Of a DNA stretch of 41,472 nucleotides, positions 8,940-16,279 are shown one piece after another; position 1 is the first letter of the stretch, and the number at the start of each line of letters is the position of its first letter. The position numbers and the translations under genes are program-made. A model generated the notes under the pieces. It had not been told where the DNA came from, searched no databases, and was given only the letters and a program-made list of their open reading frames with translations. The DNA comes from Bacteroidia bacterium. GTDB taxonomy: Bacteria > Bacteroidota > Bacteroidia > M30B66. Where the stretch lies: positions 1-41,472 of the forward strand of contig JAIBAI010000023.1 of NCBI GenBank assembly GCA_019695235.1, in the 5' to 3' direction.

Positions 8940-10205
8940 ATGATTCGTGCCAATGATCCATTGCTGAAATCCTGGGTGCCGGTTCCGGAGCACTGTGATT
9001 TCCCTATTCAGAACCTTCCTTTAGGAGTGATAAAGCGGGGCGATGCCTATCATGTTGCCAGTCGTATAGGTGATCTGGTGATTGACCTTGCTGAATTAAA
9101 CAAATCAGGATTGTTGGGAGTGAACTATGTAGATTCAGTTTTCGAGAATGAGTTTATCAACGACTGTATTGGTTTGGGCAAAGAGATGATGCGTGAATTA
9201 CGCAATCGCTTGTCGCAGTTGCTGGATGAGCGGCGTACGGAATTGAAGCACAACCTTGACTTAAGGGAACAATGTATGTTTCCGGCGAAGGATGTAGAGT
9301 TAAGCATGCCTATCAAGGTACGGAATTACACAGATTTTTATTCGAGCAAGGAGCATGCCACCAATGTTGGCAGTATGTTTCGTGATCCGGCAAATGCGCT
9401 TCCGGCAAACTGGAAACACCTTCCGATAGGGTATCATGGCCGGGCATCAAGTATTGTAGTAAGCGGCACAGATATTATCCGGCCAAAGGGGCAAATGAAG
9501 ACAGCCGAGCAGGAGGTACCGGTATTTGGGCCTACACAGCAGCTTGATTTTGAGCTTGAGCTGGCATTTGTTACCTGTGCTGCGAGCAACCTTGGCACCA
9601 GTGTATCTACAGATGAGGCCGAAGATTATATTTTTGGCATGGTGCTGTTCAACGACTGGAGTGCACGAGATATACAAAGCTGGGAATACGTACCATTGGG
9701 GCCCTTTCTTGGGAAGAATTTCGCATCCTCTATTTCGGGTTGGGTAGTTCCTTTAGATGCCTTGCAGCCTTTTAAAACAGCCGGCCCTGTGCAAGACCCT
9801 GCCCCCCTGCCCTATTTGCAAACGAATGGAGCGCAGAATTACGATATTGAGTTGGAAGTATATTTGGAAACTACCCGATTTATGCCAACGAAGATTGTTC
9901 AAACAAACAGCAAATACCTGTATTGGAACATTCCTCAACAGCTGGCGCATCATACCATTAACGGCTGCAACCTGCAGGTTGGTGATGTTTATGCAAGCGG
10001 CACCATCAGTGGTCCTGAGCGCAGCAGTGTAGGTTCAATGCTCGAACTAACCCGCAGAGGCAGTGAGCCACTTCAGATGATGAACAATACTGAGCGCAAA
10101 TTTATTATGGACCATGATACCGTTATCATGAAAGGATTTGCGCAGAAAAACGGTGTTCGGATAGGCTTTGGAGAGCTGGTGAACACTGTACTTCCGGCGA
10201 TTTAA
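8940..10205 (+). CDS. fahA: Fumarylacetoacetase
   Basis: Last enzyme of tyrosine/phenylalanine breakdown via homogentisate; cleaves fumarylacetoacetate to fumarate and acetoacetate. The 421 residues match the eukaryote-like FAH family. It has an N-terminal SH3-like domain (about 1-115) and then the catalytic fold. Visible family segments are VRNYTDFYSSKEHATNVGSMFRDP (metal Asp in YTDFY), LPIGYHGRASSIVVSGT, LDFELELAFV (metal Glu residues), and FNDWSARDIQSWEYVPLGPFLGKNFASSISGWVV. The other pathway enzymes are not in the window. The product acetoacetate could be used by a CoA transferase whose B subunit lies nearby at 11579. The stop codon directly abuts that of the convergent endonuclease gene. 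Confidence 0.95.
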   Translation: MIRANDPLLKSWVPVPEHCDFPIQNLPLGVIKRGDAYHVASRIGDLVIDLAELNKSGLLGVNYVDSVFENEFINDCIGLGKEMMRELRNRLSQLLDERRTELKHNLDLREQCMFPAKDVELSMPIKVRNYTDFYSSKEHATNVGSMFRDPANALPANWKHLPIGYHGRASSIVVSGTDIIRPKGQMKTAEQEVPVFGPTQQLDFELELAFVTCAASNLGTSVSTDEAEDYIFGMVLFNDWSARDIQSWEYVPLGPFLGKNFASSISGWVVPLDALQPFKTAGPVQDPAPLPYLQTNGAQNYDIELEVYLETTRFMPTKIVQTNSKYLYWNIPQQLAHHTINGCNLQVGDVYASGTISGPERSSVGSMLELTRRGSEPLQMMNNTERKFIMDHDTVIMKGFAQKNGVRIGFGELVNTVLPAI

Positions 10206-11459
10206 TCATTTCAACACTTTCACGGCCTTTTCGTTTTCGAGTACCATTGATGGGGTTCCGTTAAAATCGCTGACCTTGCCTTCTACGCAAATGGTTTTGC
10301 CCATCAGTTCTTTTTCTGGGGCGTAGCTAAAATTGCCTTTTCGGTCTTTGAAAATCGTTACGGTGAAAATCTGGTTCGGAAATGCTTTGTCGAGATTCAA
10401 AAACACATTTCCCTTGGCGGAGAGTTTGGTACTTACCACCGTTCCGCAAACGGTAATACGCTCGTTCTGTCCTTTGTAAAGTGCGGCCTGTACGGTATTA
10501 AAGTGATTCCGGGGGAGGCTTGTCGGGTCGAGGGGAGCTACATCCTGCTGTTCTTTCACCCCTACCCAGTCTTTCACAACCCTTAGTGCCTCCAATGAAT
10601 CTTCAAGTGCATCATCGAGTGCGGGGAAGAAATCTATTCCGGTAAGTTTTTCAACACTATCAATAGTTACCGTATAATGTTCTGTAGGGTATTCACATTT
10701 GGCATTAGGCATTACAAAGGCGATAGCCCGTTTATTTTGGGGGTCGAGTGCCACTTTAAAGTAATAAGCAGGGATGCTTGGTTTATTGACACCGCGTTCT
10801 ACCTTTGGCAGGTTTGCATTCAGTACCGGCCCCGTAACCACAGCCAGTTCAGCCCCCCGTGAGTCAACATAGCTACGCAGCATATCTTCGACCTTTGCCC
10901 AGCTTTGCCGGTTGAACACAGGCAATTGGGGCGACATATTTGAATAGAAATAACTTTCAGAAAGGGCTGTTGCTGACCACCTGAAATCAGCTGAGGGAGC
11001 CAGGTGCCCGCGGTCATAGCCAAAACCATCGTATTTGTATTTGCCGTCGTCTTGTTTGGATTTAATAAAGTAATCAGCTTCAACGGCTGAACCTGTGCTC
11101 ACCTTTGGGTCGGGCCGGAAGTCATTTGAGCGACCTATCCTGCCATCAGCGACATCGGTAGTGATGATATGTGCCACCCATTTTGCCTGTTCGTGGGGTT
11201 CGCTGTACACCAGGCACATGGCTGAGTGCATAATCATTTCATCACCCGGCACGAGTTCGGGTTTCACCCATGATTGCAGTTCTTCACGTATGCGTTGTAA
11301 TTTAAGGGCTTCCATTTCAGCCGTCATTCCGGCTTCAGAAAGTTGGGTTGAATCAATGCGCTGTTGTAGTTCATCAATGCGTTGTTGTGTAGGCGACTGG
11401 GCGGCAATACTTCCGGCAAAAAGAACACAGAAAAAGAACCCAACTGAACGGCTAAGCAT
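10206..11459 (-). CDS. Exported DNA/RNA non-specific endonuclease with C-terminal OB-like domain
   Basis: Secreted or periplasmic nuclease of the beta-beta-alpha-Me (NUC1/EndA) family, 417 residues. Residues 1-21 are a signal peptide (MLSRSVGFFFCVLFAGSIAAQ). A short coiled segment follows (about 25-62), then the nuclease domain with DRGH at 149-152 (general-base His152) and the metal-site region NMSPQLPVFNRQSWAKVE at 174-191. From about 325 to the end is a small beta-rich region (ITVCGTVVSTKLSAKGNVFLNLD, KTICVEGKVSDFNGTPSMVLEN) typical of an OB fold, which may bind nucleic acid. The role could be nutrient scavenging from extracellular DNA/RNA; that is inference. Its stop codon abuts the fahA stop with no gap. 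Confidence 0.88.
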   Translation of the reverse strand: MLSRSVGFFFCVLFAGSIAAQSPTQQRIDELQQRIDSTQLSEAGMTAEMEALKLQRIREELQSWVKPELVPGDEMIMHSAMCLVYSEPHEQAKWVAHIITTDVADGRIGRSNDFRPDPKVSTGSAVEADYFIKSKQDDGKYKYDGFGYDRGHLAPSADFRWSATALSESYFYSNMSPQLPVFNRQSWAKVEDMLRSYVDSRGAELAVVTGPVLNANLPKVERGVNKPSIPAYYFKVALDPQNKRAIAFVMPNAKCEYPTEHYTVTIDSVEKLTGIDFFPALDDALEDSLEALRVVKDWVGVKEQQDVAPLDPTSLPRNHFNTVQAALYKGQNERITVCGTVVSTKLSAKGNVFLNLDKAFPNQIFTVTIFKDRKGNFSYAPEKELMGKTICVEGKVSDFNGTPSMVLENEKAVKVLK

Positions 11460-11523
11460 AGGCTAACATTTTGTGTAAAGTTAGGGATGCCTGAAGGAAA
11501 AAGAAAGATAAACCTGATTTCAG

Positions 11524-11563
11524 TTGTTGGCAAAGTTGTTCAGGGCTATCTTAGCAGCCTGAA
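11524..11563 (+). promoter_or_regulatory. Probable promoter of scoB
   Basis: TATCTTAG at 11547-11554 is one base off TAnnTTTG. TTG boxes at 11524-11526 and 11527-11529 give spacers of 20 or 17 nt. The segment CTATCTTAGCAGCCTGAA (11546-11563) nearly repeats the one before the downstream ABC-F gene. Confidence 0.5.
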
Positions 11564-11578
11564 GCAATTACGAATATC

Positions 11579-12232
11579 ATGCTTGATAAAAATGGAATCG
11601 CCCGTCGAATTGCCCGTGAAGTCAAAGACGGTTATTATGTAAACCTTGGAATTGGTATTCCGACACTTGTTGCCAATTATCTGCCGGAAGGGGTGAATGT
11701 TGTATTGCAGTCAGAGAATGGCTTATTGGGTATTGGCCCCTTTCCTGTTGCTGGTGAGGAGGATCCGGATTTGATTAATGCAGGGAAGCAAACGATTACA
11801 ACCGTTCCGGGCTCTGCATTTTTTGATTCGGCCCTCAGTTTTGGGATGATTCGGGCAGGAAAGGTTGATTTGACCATTTTAGGAGCCATGGAAGTTTCTG
11901 AGACAGGCGATATTGCCAACTGGAAGATACCGGGCAAAATGGTGAAAGGCATGGGAGGTGCCATGGATTTGGTGGCATCGGCGAAGAACATCATTGTAGC
12001 CATGCAGCATGTAAATAAAGCAGGCGAATCGAAGTTATTGCCAAAATGTACTTTACCACTTACAGGGGTGCGTTGCGTTAAGAAGATTGTAACCGAGCTG
12101 GCTGTTTTGGATGTGACACCGGGTGGGTTTCGGCTATTAGAGCGGGCTCCGGGCATCAGTGTAGAACAGATTCGTAATGCTACCGCCGGCAAACTGATAA
12201 TCGAAGGCGCTATCCCTGAAATGGTTCTCTGA
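11579..12232 (+). CDS. scoB: 3-oxoacid CoA-transferase subunit B
   Basis: Beta subunit of succinyl-CoA:3-ketoacid (acetoacetate) CoA transferase, which moves CoA from succinyl-CoA to acetoacetate. The 217 residues are normal. Seen: GYYVNLGIGIPTLVANYLPEG (18-38) and SENGLLGIGPFP (45-56), in which Glu46 matches the catalytic glutamate that forms the thioester. GAMEVSETGDIANWKIPGKMVKGMGGAMDL follows. Active enzyme normally needs subunit A (scoA), usually directly upstream; here the upstream gene is an oppositely directed nuclease, so scoA must be elsewhere. Followed after 35 nt by the ABC-F gene, which has its own promoter-like motif. Confidence 0.93.
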   Translation: MLDKNGIARRIAREVKDGYYVNLGIGIPTLVANYLPEGVNVVLQSENGLLGIGPFPVAGEEDPDLINAGKQTITTVPGSAFFDSALSFGMIRAGKVDLTILGAMEVSETGDIANWKIPGKMVKGMGGAMDLVASAKNIIVAMQHVNKAGESKLLPKCTLPLTGVRCVKKIVTELAVLDVTPGGFRLLERAPGISVEQIRNATAGKLIIEGAIPEMVL

Positions 12233-12246
12233 TAGGGCTTCTTTGA

Positions 12247-12264
12247 CTATCTTTGCCGCCTGAA
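12247..12264 (+). promoter_or_regulatory. Probable near-leaderless promoter of the ABC-F gene
   Basis: TATCTTTG at 12248-12255 is a full TAnnTTTG match, ending 12 nt before the ATG at 12268. The segment CTATCTTTGCCGCCTGAA resembles those before scoB and prfB. No clear TTG box at the usual distance. Confidence 0.45.
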
Positions 12265-12267
12265 AAA

Positions 12268-14184
12268 ATGATAACAGTAGGCAATCTTTCGGTAGTATTT
12301 ACCGGGCATACCCTGTTCGACAATGTATCGTTTATGATACAGCAACGCGACAAGGTTGGTTTAACGGGTAAAAATGGGGCTGGCAAGTCTACCCTTTTAA
12401 AAATTATTAGCAAGCAGTTAGAGCCTACCAGTGGTAGTGTTTCGGTGCCTCAGGGCTTTCGGATCGGATATTTGCCTCAGGAGATGCAGCACAACACAGG
12501 CATTAGTGTATTTGAAGAGGCAAAGACAGCGTTCAGTGAGGTATTAAATCTTGAAAAAGAGATAGATGACCTCAGCCATGAGCTTTCTGTACGTACAGAT
12601 TATGAGTCGGATGAATACCATGACATCATTGAAAGGCTGAATGATGCCGGCCAGCGTTTGTCAATGCTTGGCAGTGGCAGCATGGATGGGGAGATTGAAA
12701 AAGTATTGTTGGGTCTTGGTTTTAAGCCGGAAGACCTGCAACGTCAGTTAGATGAATTCAGTGGGGGTTGGAAGATGCGTGTTGAACTGGCGAAGATTCT
12801 TTTGCAGATGCCGGATGCAGTGCTGCTGGATGAACCTACTAACCATTTGGATATTGAGTCAATTCAATGGTTAGAAACATTTCTGGCCGGTTACCCCGGT
12901 GCGGTGGTAATGGTATCGCACGACAGGGCTTTTTTAGATGCTGTAACCAACCGTACAATTGAGATAACCCTTGGTAAAATTGAGGATTACAAAGCTGCCT
13001 GGTCGAAATACGTGATTTTGCGTAAAGAGCGTCGTGAGCAGCAAATGGCTGCCTATAAGAATCAACAGAAAATGATTGAGGAAACTGAGAAGTTTATTGA
13101 TCGTTTCCGGTACAAGGCATCAAAGGCAGTGCAGGTGCAGTCGCGCATCAAGCAACTTGATAAGGTAGAGCGTTTAGAGGTAGAAGAAGAAGACAACTCG
13201 TCAATACATTTTCGCTTTCCGGATGCACCGCGCTCGGGGAAGGTAGTATTAAGGGCAGATGCCGTTGGAAAAGCATTTGGCGAGAAGGTTATTCTGCATG
13301 ATTTGAATTTTGTAGTTGAGCGGGAAGAACGTATTGCTTTTGTAGGCCGGAATGGAGAAGGGAAAACCACCTTGTCGAAAATCATTAACGGTCAATTAGA
13401 GCATTCGGGGAAGGTAGAATTAGGGCACAATGTCAAAATAGGATATTATGCTCAAAATCAAACAGATACACTCAATCCGGATTTAACGGTCATGCAGACC
13501 TTAGAGGCAGTTGCCCGCAACACTACTACACAACAGTTGCGCAACATTTTGGGTTCGTTTCTTTTTGGAGGTGATGCCATTGACAAGAAGGTTCGGGTAT
13601 TATCCGGGGGTGAAAAAGGGAGGTTGGCGCTGGCCCGCCTACTTTTAGAGCCGGTGAATTTGTTGATTCTGGATGAGCCGACCAACCATTTGGATATGCG
13701 TTCGAAGGATATTTTGAAGGAGGCATTACGCAACTATAATGGTACGATGATTTTGGTATCGCATGACAGGGAGTTTTTAGATGGTTTGTGTAACAAGGTA
13801 TATGAATTCAGTAACAAGCGGGTACGTGAATATCCGGGCGGGATATTTGAGTTTCTGCAAAGCCGTAAGTTAGAGAACCTCAAAGAGTTAGAGGTAAAAG
13901 TTGCTCAAACAAAGAAGGCTCCGGAGATAAAGTCGGAGGCAAAGCAACAAAATCGTGAGCAGGATAAGCAGCAGAAGCAGGTACAGACCAAAATACGTAA
14001 TGCTGAGGAGCGCATTGCCCATCTTGAGGAAGAGATAAAAGCGTTGGAATCGTCGTTAGCCAATCCGGAAGTGTTTAATGAGCAGGGGAAGTACAACGAA
14101 CTATTAACTCGATTTAACGGCATGCAACAGGAGTTAAGCCAGGAGATGGAAAACTGGGAGCGTCTGATGCAGCATCCATCTTAA
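12268..14184 (+). CDS. ABC-F family ATPase
   Basis: Soluble ATPase with two ABC domains and no membrane part; ABC-F proteins act on the ribosome (translation factor or resistance/quality control). It has 638 residues from the ATG at 12268; a TTG five codons upstream is less likely because it sits inside the promoter-like box. Domain 1: Walker A GKNGAGKS (34-41), signature FSGGWKMR, Walker B LLDEPTNHLD. A charged linker with EETEKFIDRFRYKASKAVQVQSR follows. Domain 2: Walker A GRNGEGKT near 359, signature LSGGEKGR, Walker B LILDEPTNHLD. The last 95 residues are a charged coiled coil, as in Uup. Which ABC-F subgroup it belongs to cannot be settled by reading. Confidence 0.92.
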   Translation: MITVGNLSVVFTGHTLFDNVSFMIQQRDKVGLTGKNGAGKSTLLKIISKQLEPTSGSVSVPQGFRIGYLPQEMQHNTGISVFEEAKTAFSEVLNLEKEIDDLSHELSVRTDYESDEYHDIIERLNDAGQRLSMLGSGSMDGEIEKVLLGLGFKPEDLQRQLDEFSGGWKMRVELAKILLQMPDAVLLDEPTNHLDIESIQWLETFLAGYPGAVVMVSHDRAFLDAVTNRTIEITLGKIEDYKAAWSKYVILRKERREQQMAAYKNQQKMIEETEKFIDRFRYKASKAVQVQSRIKQLDKVERLEVEEEDNSSIHFRFPDAPRSGKVVLRADAVGKAFGEKVILHDLNFVVEREERIAFVGRNGEGKTTLSKIINGQLEHSGKVELGHNVKIGYYAQNQTDTLNPDLTVMQTLEAVARNTTTQQLRNILGSFLFGGDAIDKKVRVLSGGEKGRLALARLLLEPVNLLILDEPTNHLDMRSKDILKEALRNYNGTMILVSHDREFLDGLCNKVYEFSNKRVREYPGGIFEFLQSRKLENLKELEVKVAQTKKAPEIKSEAKQQNREQDKQQKQVQTKIRNAEERIAHLEEEIKALESSLANPEVFNEQGKYNELLTRFNGMQQELSQEMENWERLMQHPS

Positions 14185-14194
14185 ACCCTACCTT

Positions 14195-15442
14195 ATGTAC
14201 TGGAAACGGTATACATCAGAAGAGCGCAGCAGTCGCATACAGAAGGCGCTGCATGAAAATGTTGATTTCACCAATTACCCTTCATTGGGCTATCCGGCTT
14301 CGAAGTTGGATGGTCACGTATTTTATGATGATGCTCCTTTTCTAAAGGATGCCCCGATTTTACAGACCTATGTAGCTAACCCGAACCATATCGGCTGTCA
14401 TACGCGCGGCACCTCAGTTTCATCATTCAAGGGTACGCAGGAGATGGAGCGGGAAGTTTTACGGGTGCTTGCAGAAGATATTTTCAAAGCTGAACCAGGC
14501 GCATACGATGGTTATATTTCACCAGGTGGAACCGAGGCCAATATTCAGGCGATGTGGATTTACCGGAATTATTTTATGCGCACCCATGGTGCCATGTCGC
14601 ATGAAATTGCGATTCTGGCCTCTGAGGATACGCATTACTCCATTCCGAAGGGTTCTAATCTATTGCAGGTAAGATGGTTGAATATACCTGTAGATTTTTA
14701 CACAAGGGTAATTCAGACTGATAAATTAGACGAAATTATAGCTGATGCAAGGTTGGGAGGAATCAGGTTTTTCATTGTCATCGCGAACCTTGGAACCACC
14801 ATGTTTGGTTCAATAGACGATCCTGACATATATTCGAATGCGCTTGAAAAGCAGGGGCTTGAATACCGTATGCATGTTGATGGAGCTTATGGAGGATTTG
14901 TTTATCCTTTTTCGAACCAACGCTCAGCTATCAACTTTGAGAACGAAAAGATTTCATCGTTCACCATTGATGCCCACAAGATGTTACAGGCACCTTATGG
15001 TACAGGGGTGTTTCTATGCCGCAAGGGTTTGATTGAGTATGTACTTACTGAAGAGGCTGAATATATTGAGGGGATGGATTTGACTGTTTGTGGAAGTCGT
15101 TCAGGTGCCAATGCTGTAGCAGTATGGATGATTCTTTTCACCTATGGTCCACATGGATGGTTTGAAAAAATCAGTGTTTTGCAGATGCGTACGAACTGGC
15201 TTTGCGGGCAACTCGACAAAATGGGGGTAAAATATTTCCGTGATTCATTCATGAATATTGTCACCATTCAGGCGCAATATATTCCTGAAGACCTTGCCTT
15301 AAAATACAACCTGATACCTCAAAAGCATGCTGAAGGCAATCGTTGGTACAAGATTGTGGTGATGGGGCATGTTGAGGTAGATGACCTTTCTGCCTTCACT
15401 GATGAGTTAGAAGTTTACCTAAAGGCGCATCCGGTACAATAA
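14195..15442 (+). CDS. PLP-dependent group II amino-acid decarboxylase-like protein
   Basis: Fold-type I PLP enzyme of the glutamate/histidine/aromatic amino-acid decarboxylase group, 415 residues. Seen: CHTRGTSVSSFKGTQEMEREV near 68-88, SPGGTEANIQAMW (109-121), DTHYSIPKGSNLL, the Asp motif HVDGAYGG (227-234) and the Schiff-base lysine K262 in IDAHKMLQAPYGTG. The family removes the alpha-carboxyl group from an amino acid to give an amine. The substrate is unknown. It lies 10 nt after the ABC-F gene, so it is probably co-transcribed, but no functional link is obvious. Its stop is 6 nt from the stop of the convergent barrel gene. Confidence 0.85.
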   Translation: MYWKRYTSEERSSRIQKALHENVDFTNYPSLGYPASKLDGHVFYDDAPFLKDAPILQTYVANPNHIGCHTRGTSVSSFKGTQEMEREVLRVLAEDIFKAEPGAYDGYISPGGTEANIQAMWIYRNYFMRTHGAMSHEIAILASEDTHYSIPKGSNLLQVRWLNIPVDFYTRVIQTDKLDEIIADARLGGIRFFIVIANLGTTMFGSIDDPDIYSNALEKQGLEYRMHVDGAYGGFVYPFSNQRSAINFENEKISSFTIDAHKMLQAPYGTGVFLCRKGLIEYVLTEEAEYIEGMDLTVCGSRSGANAVAVWMILFTYGPHGWFEKISVLQMRTNWLCGQLDKMGVKYFRDSFMNIVTIQAQYIPEDLALKYNLIPQKHAEGNRWYKIVVMGHVEVDDLSAFTDELEVYLKAHPVQ

Positions 15443-15448
15443 GTTCAT

Positions 15449-16198
15449 TTAGAACCGGTAGCCAAAGCAAATTCCCATAGCTCGGGCGCCATAGAATGGG
15501 CCTTTTAGTTTCACATCAATGGTACCGTTGCCTATGGTTGCATCTTTTTTCCAGAGAGGAATCGGGAACTCTTCGATATCTTTTTTCAGGTCATCCTTAT
15601 CCTGTTGGTCCATGTCATCCATCTTATCGGTGCCCCCTGAACTACCTTTCATATAGCCAAAGAAGGGCCCCACAATCCACCAGTCAAGGGTAAAGCTTTT
15701 GCCCAATGCCCATTGCATACCAATCATAGCACCACCACCAACGCCATTAAACGTAGTTGTAAGGTTCGGGCGGTGTACAACGCCTTTGGAGGTGGTGAAT
15801 TTGTAAATCTGTGAGGTTGACATATTGGTATAGCGAATAAAAGTTGCCAGGTAAAATCCTACCGGGGCGCCTTTGGCACCAAAGTAAAAACGATACTCGG
15901 GCGTCAGGGTATATTTTGTGAACTTTGTAGACTCAATGGCTTCCACAGCCTCTGCATTATCGTCAAATGCATCGAGAAGCGTTTGCTTAAAGGGCAAGCC
16001 AACATTCGGGGCGAAGCTAAAACCCAAGCCGAATGATTGTTTTGGATTGATAACACGTTCATATTGCACTGAAAAATGATTAAAGGCAAGCGGGGAAAGG
16101 TTTAATTTTATAATGTTGCCCTTTTCAATTTGTGCATTCGTTACTGATACCGGAAGGCCGATAAGCAAAATAATGATAATAAATAAGTACTTTTTCAT
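15449..16198 (-). CDS. Putative outer-membrane beta-barrel protein
   Basis: 249 residues from the ATG at 16198. Residues 1-22 form a signal peptide (MKKYLFIIIILLIGLPVSVTNA), which is why this start is preferred over one 23 codons upstream. The rest alternates polar and hydrophobic residues in beta strands (LSPLAFNHFSVQYERVI, KYTLTPEYRFYFGA, GFYLATFIRYTNM, GGGAMIGMQWALG, FTLDWWIVGPFFGYMKG). It ends in GICFGYRF with a C-terminal phenylalanine, a hallmark of proteins inserted by the BAM machinery. A loop rich in Asp/Lys (about 193-215) is probably extracellular. Specific function is not recognised. Transcribed divergently from the M3 peptidase gene. Confidence 0.75.
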   Translation of the reverse strand: MKKYLFIIIILLIGLPVSVTNAQIEKGNIIKLNLSPLAFNHFSVQYERVINPKQSFGLGFSFAPNVGLPFKQTLLDAFDDNAEAVEAIESTKFTKYTLTPEYRFYFGAKGAPVGFYLATFIRYTNMSTSQIYKFTTSKGVVHRPNLTTTFNGVGGGAMIGMQWALGKSFTLDWWIVGPFFGYMKGSSGGTDKMDDMDQQDKDDLKKDIEEFPIPLWKKDATIGNGTIDVKLKGPFYGARAMGICFGYRF

Positions 16199-16279
16199 GA
16201 TGCGCTTGATTAGTTTTACCAAGTGTAAAGAAACAAATAAAATTCGACCTTTCACTTTGAATATCAATAAAAAAACAGC

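Noticed and set aside
11677-12192. 171-codon open frame opposite scoB
   Set aside because: Shadow of scoB, no features of its own.
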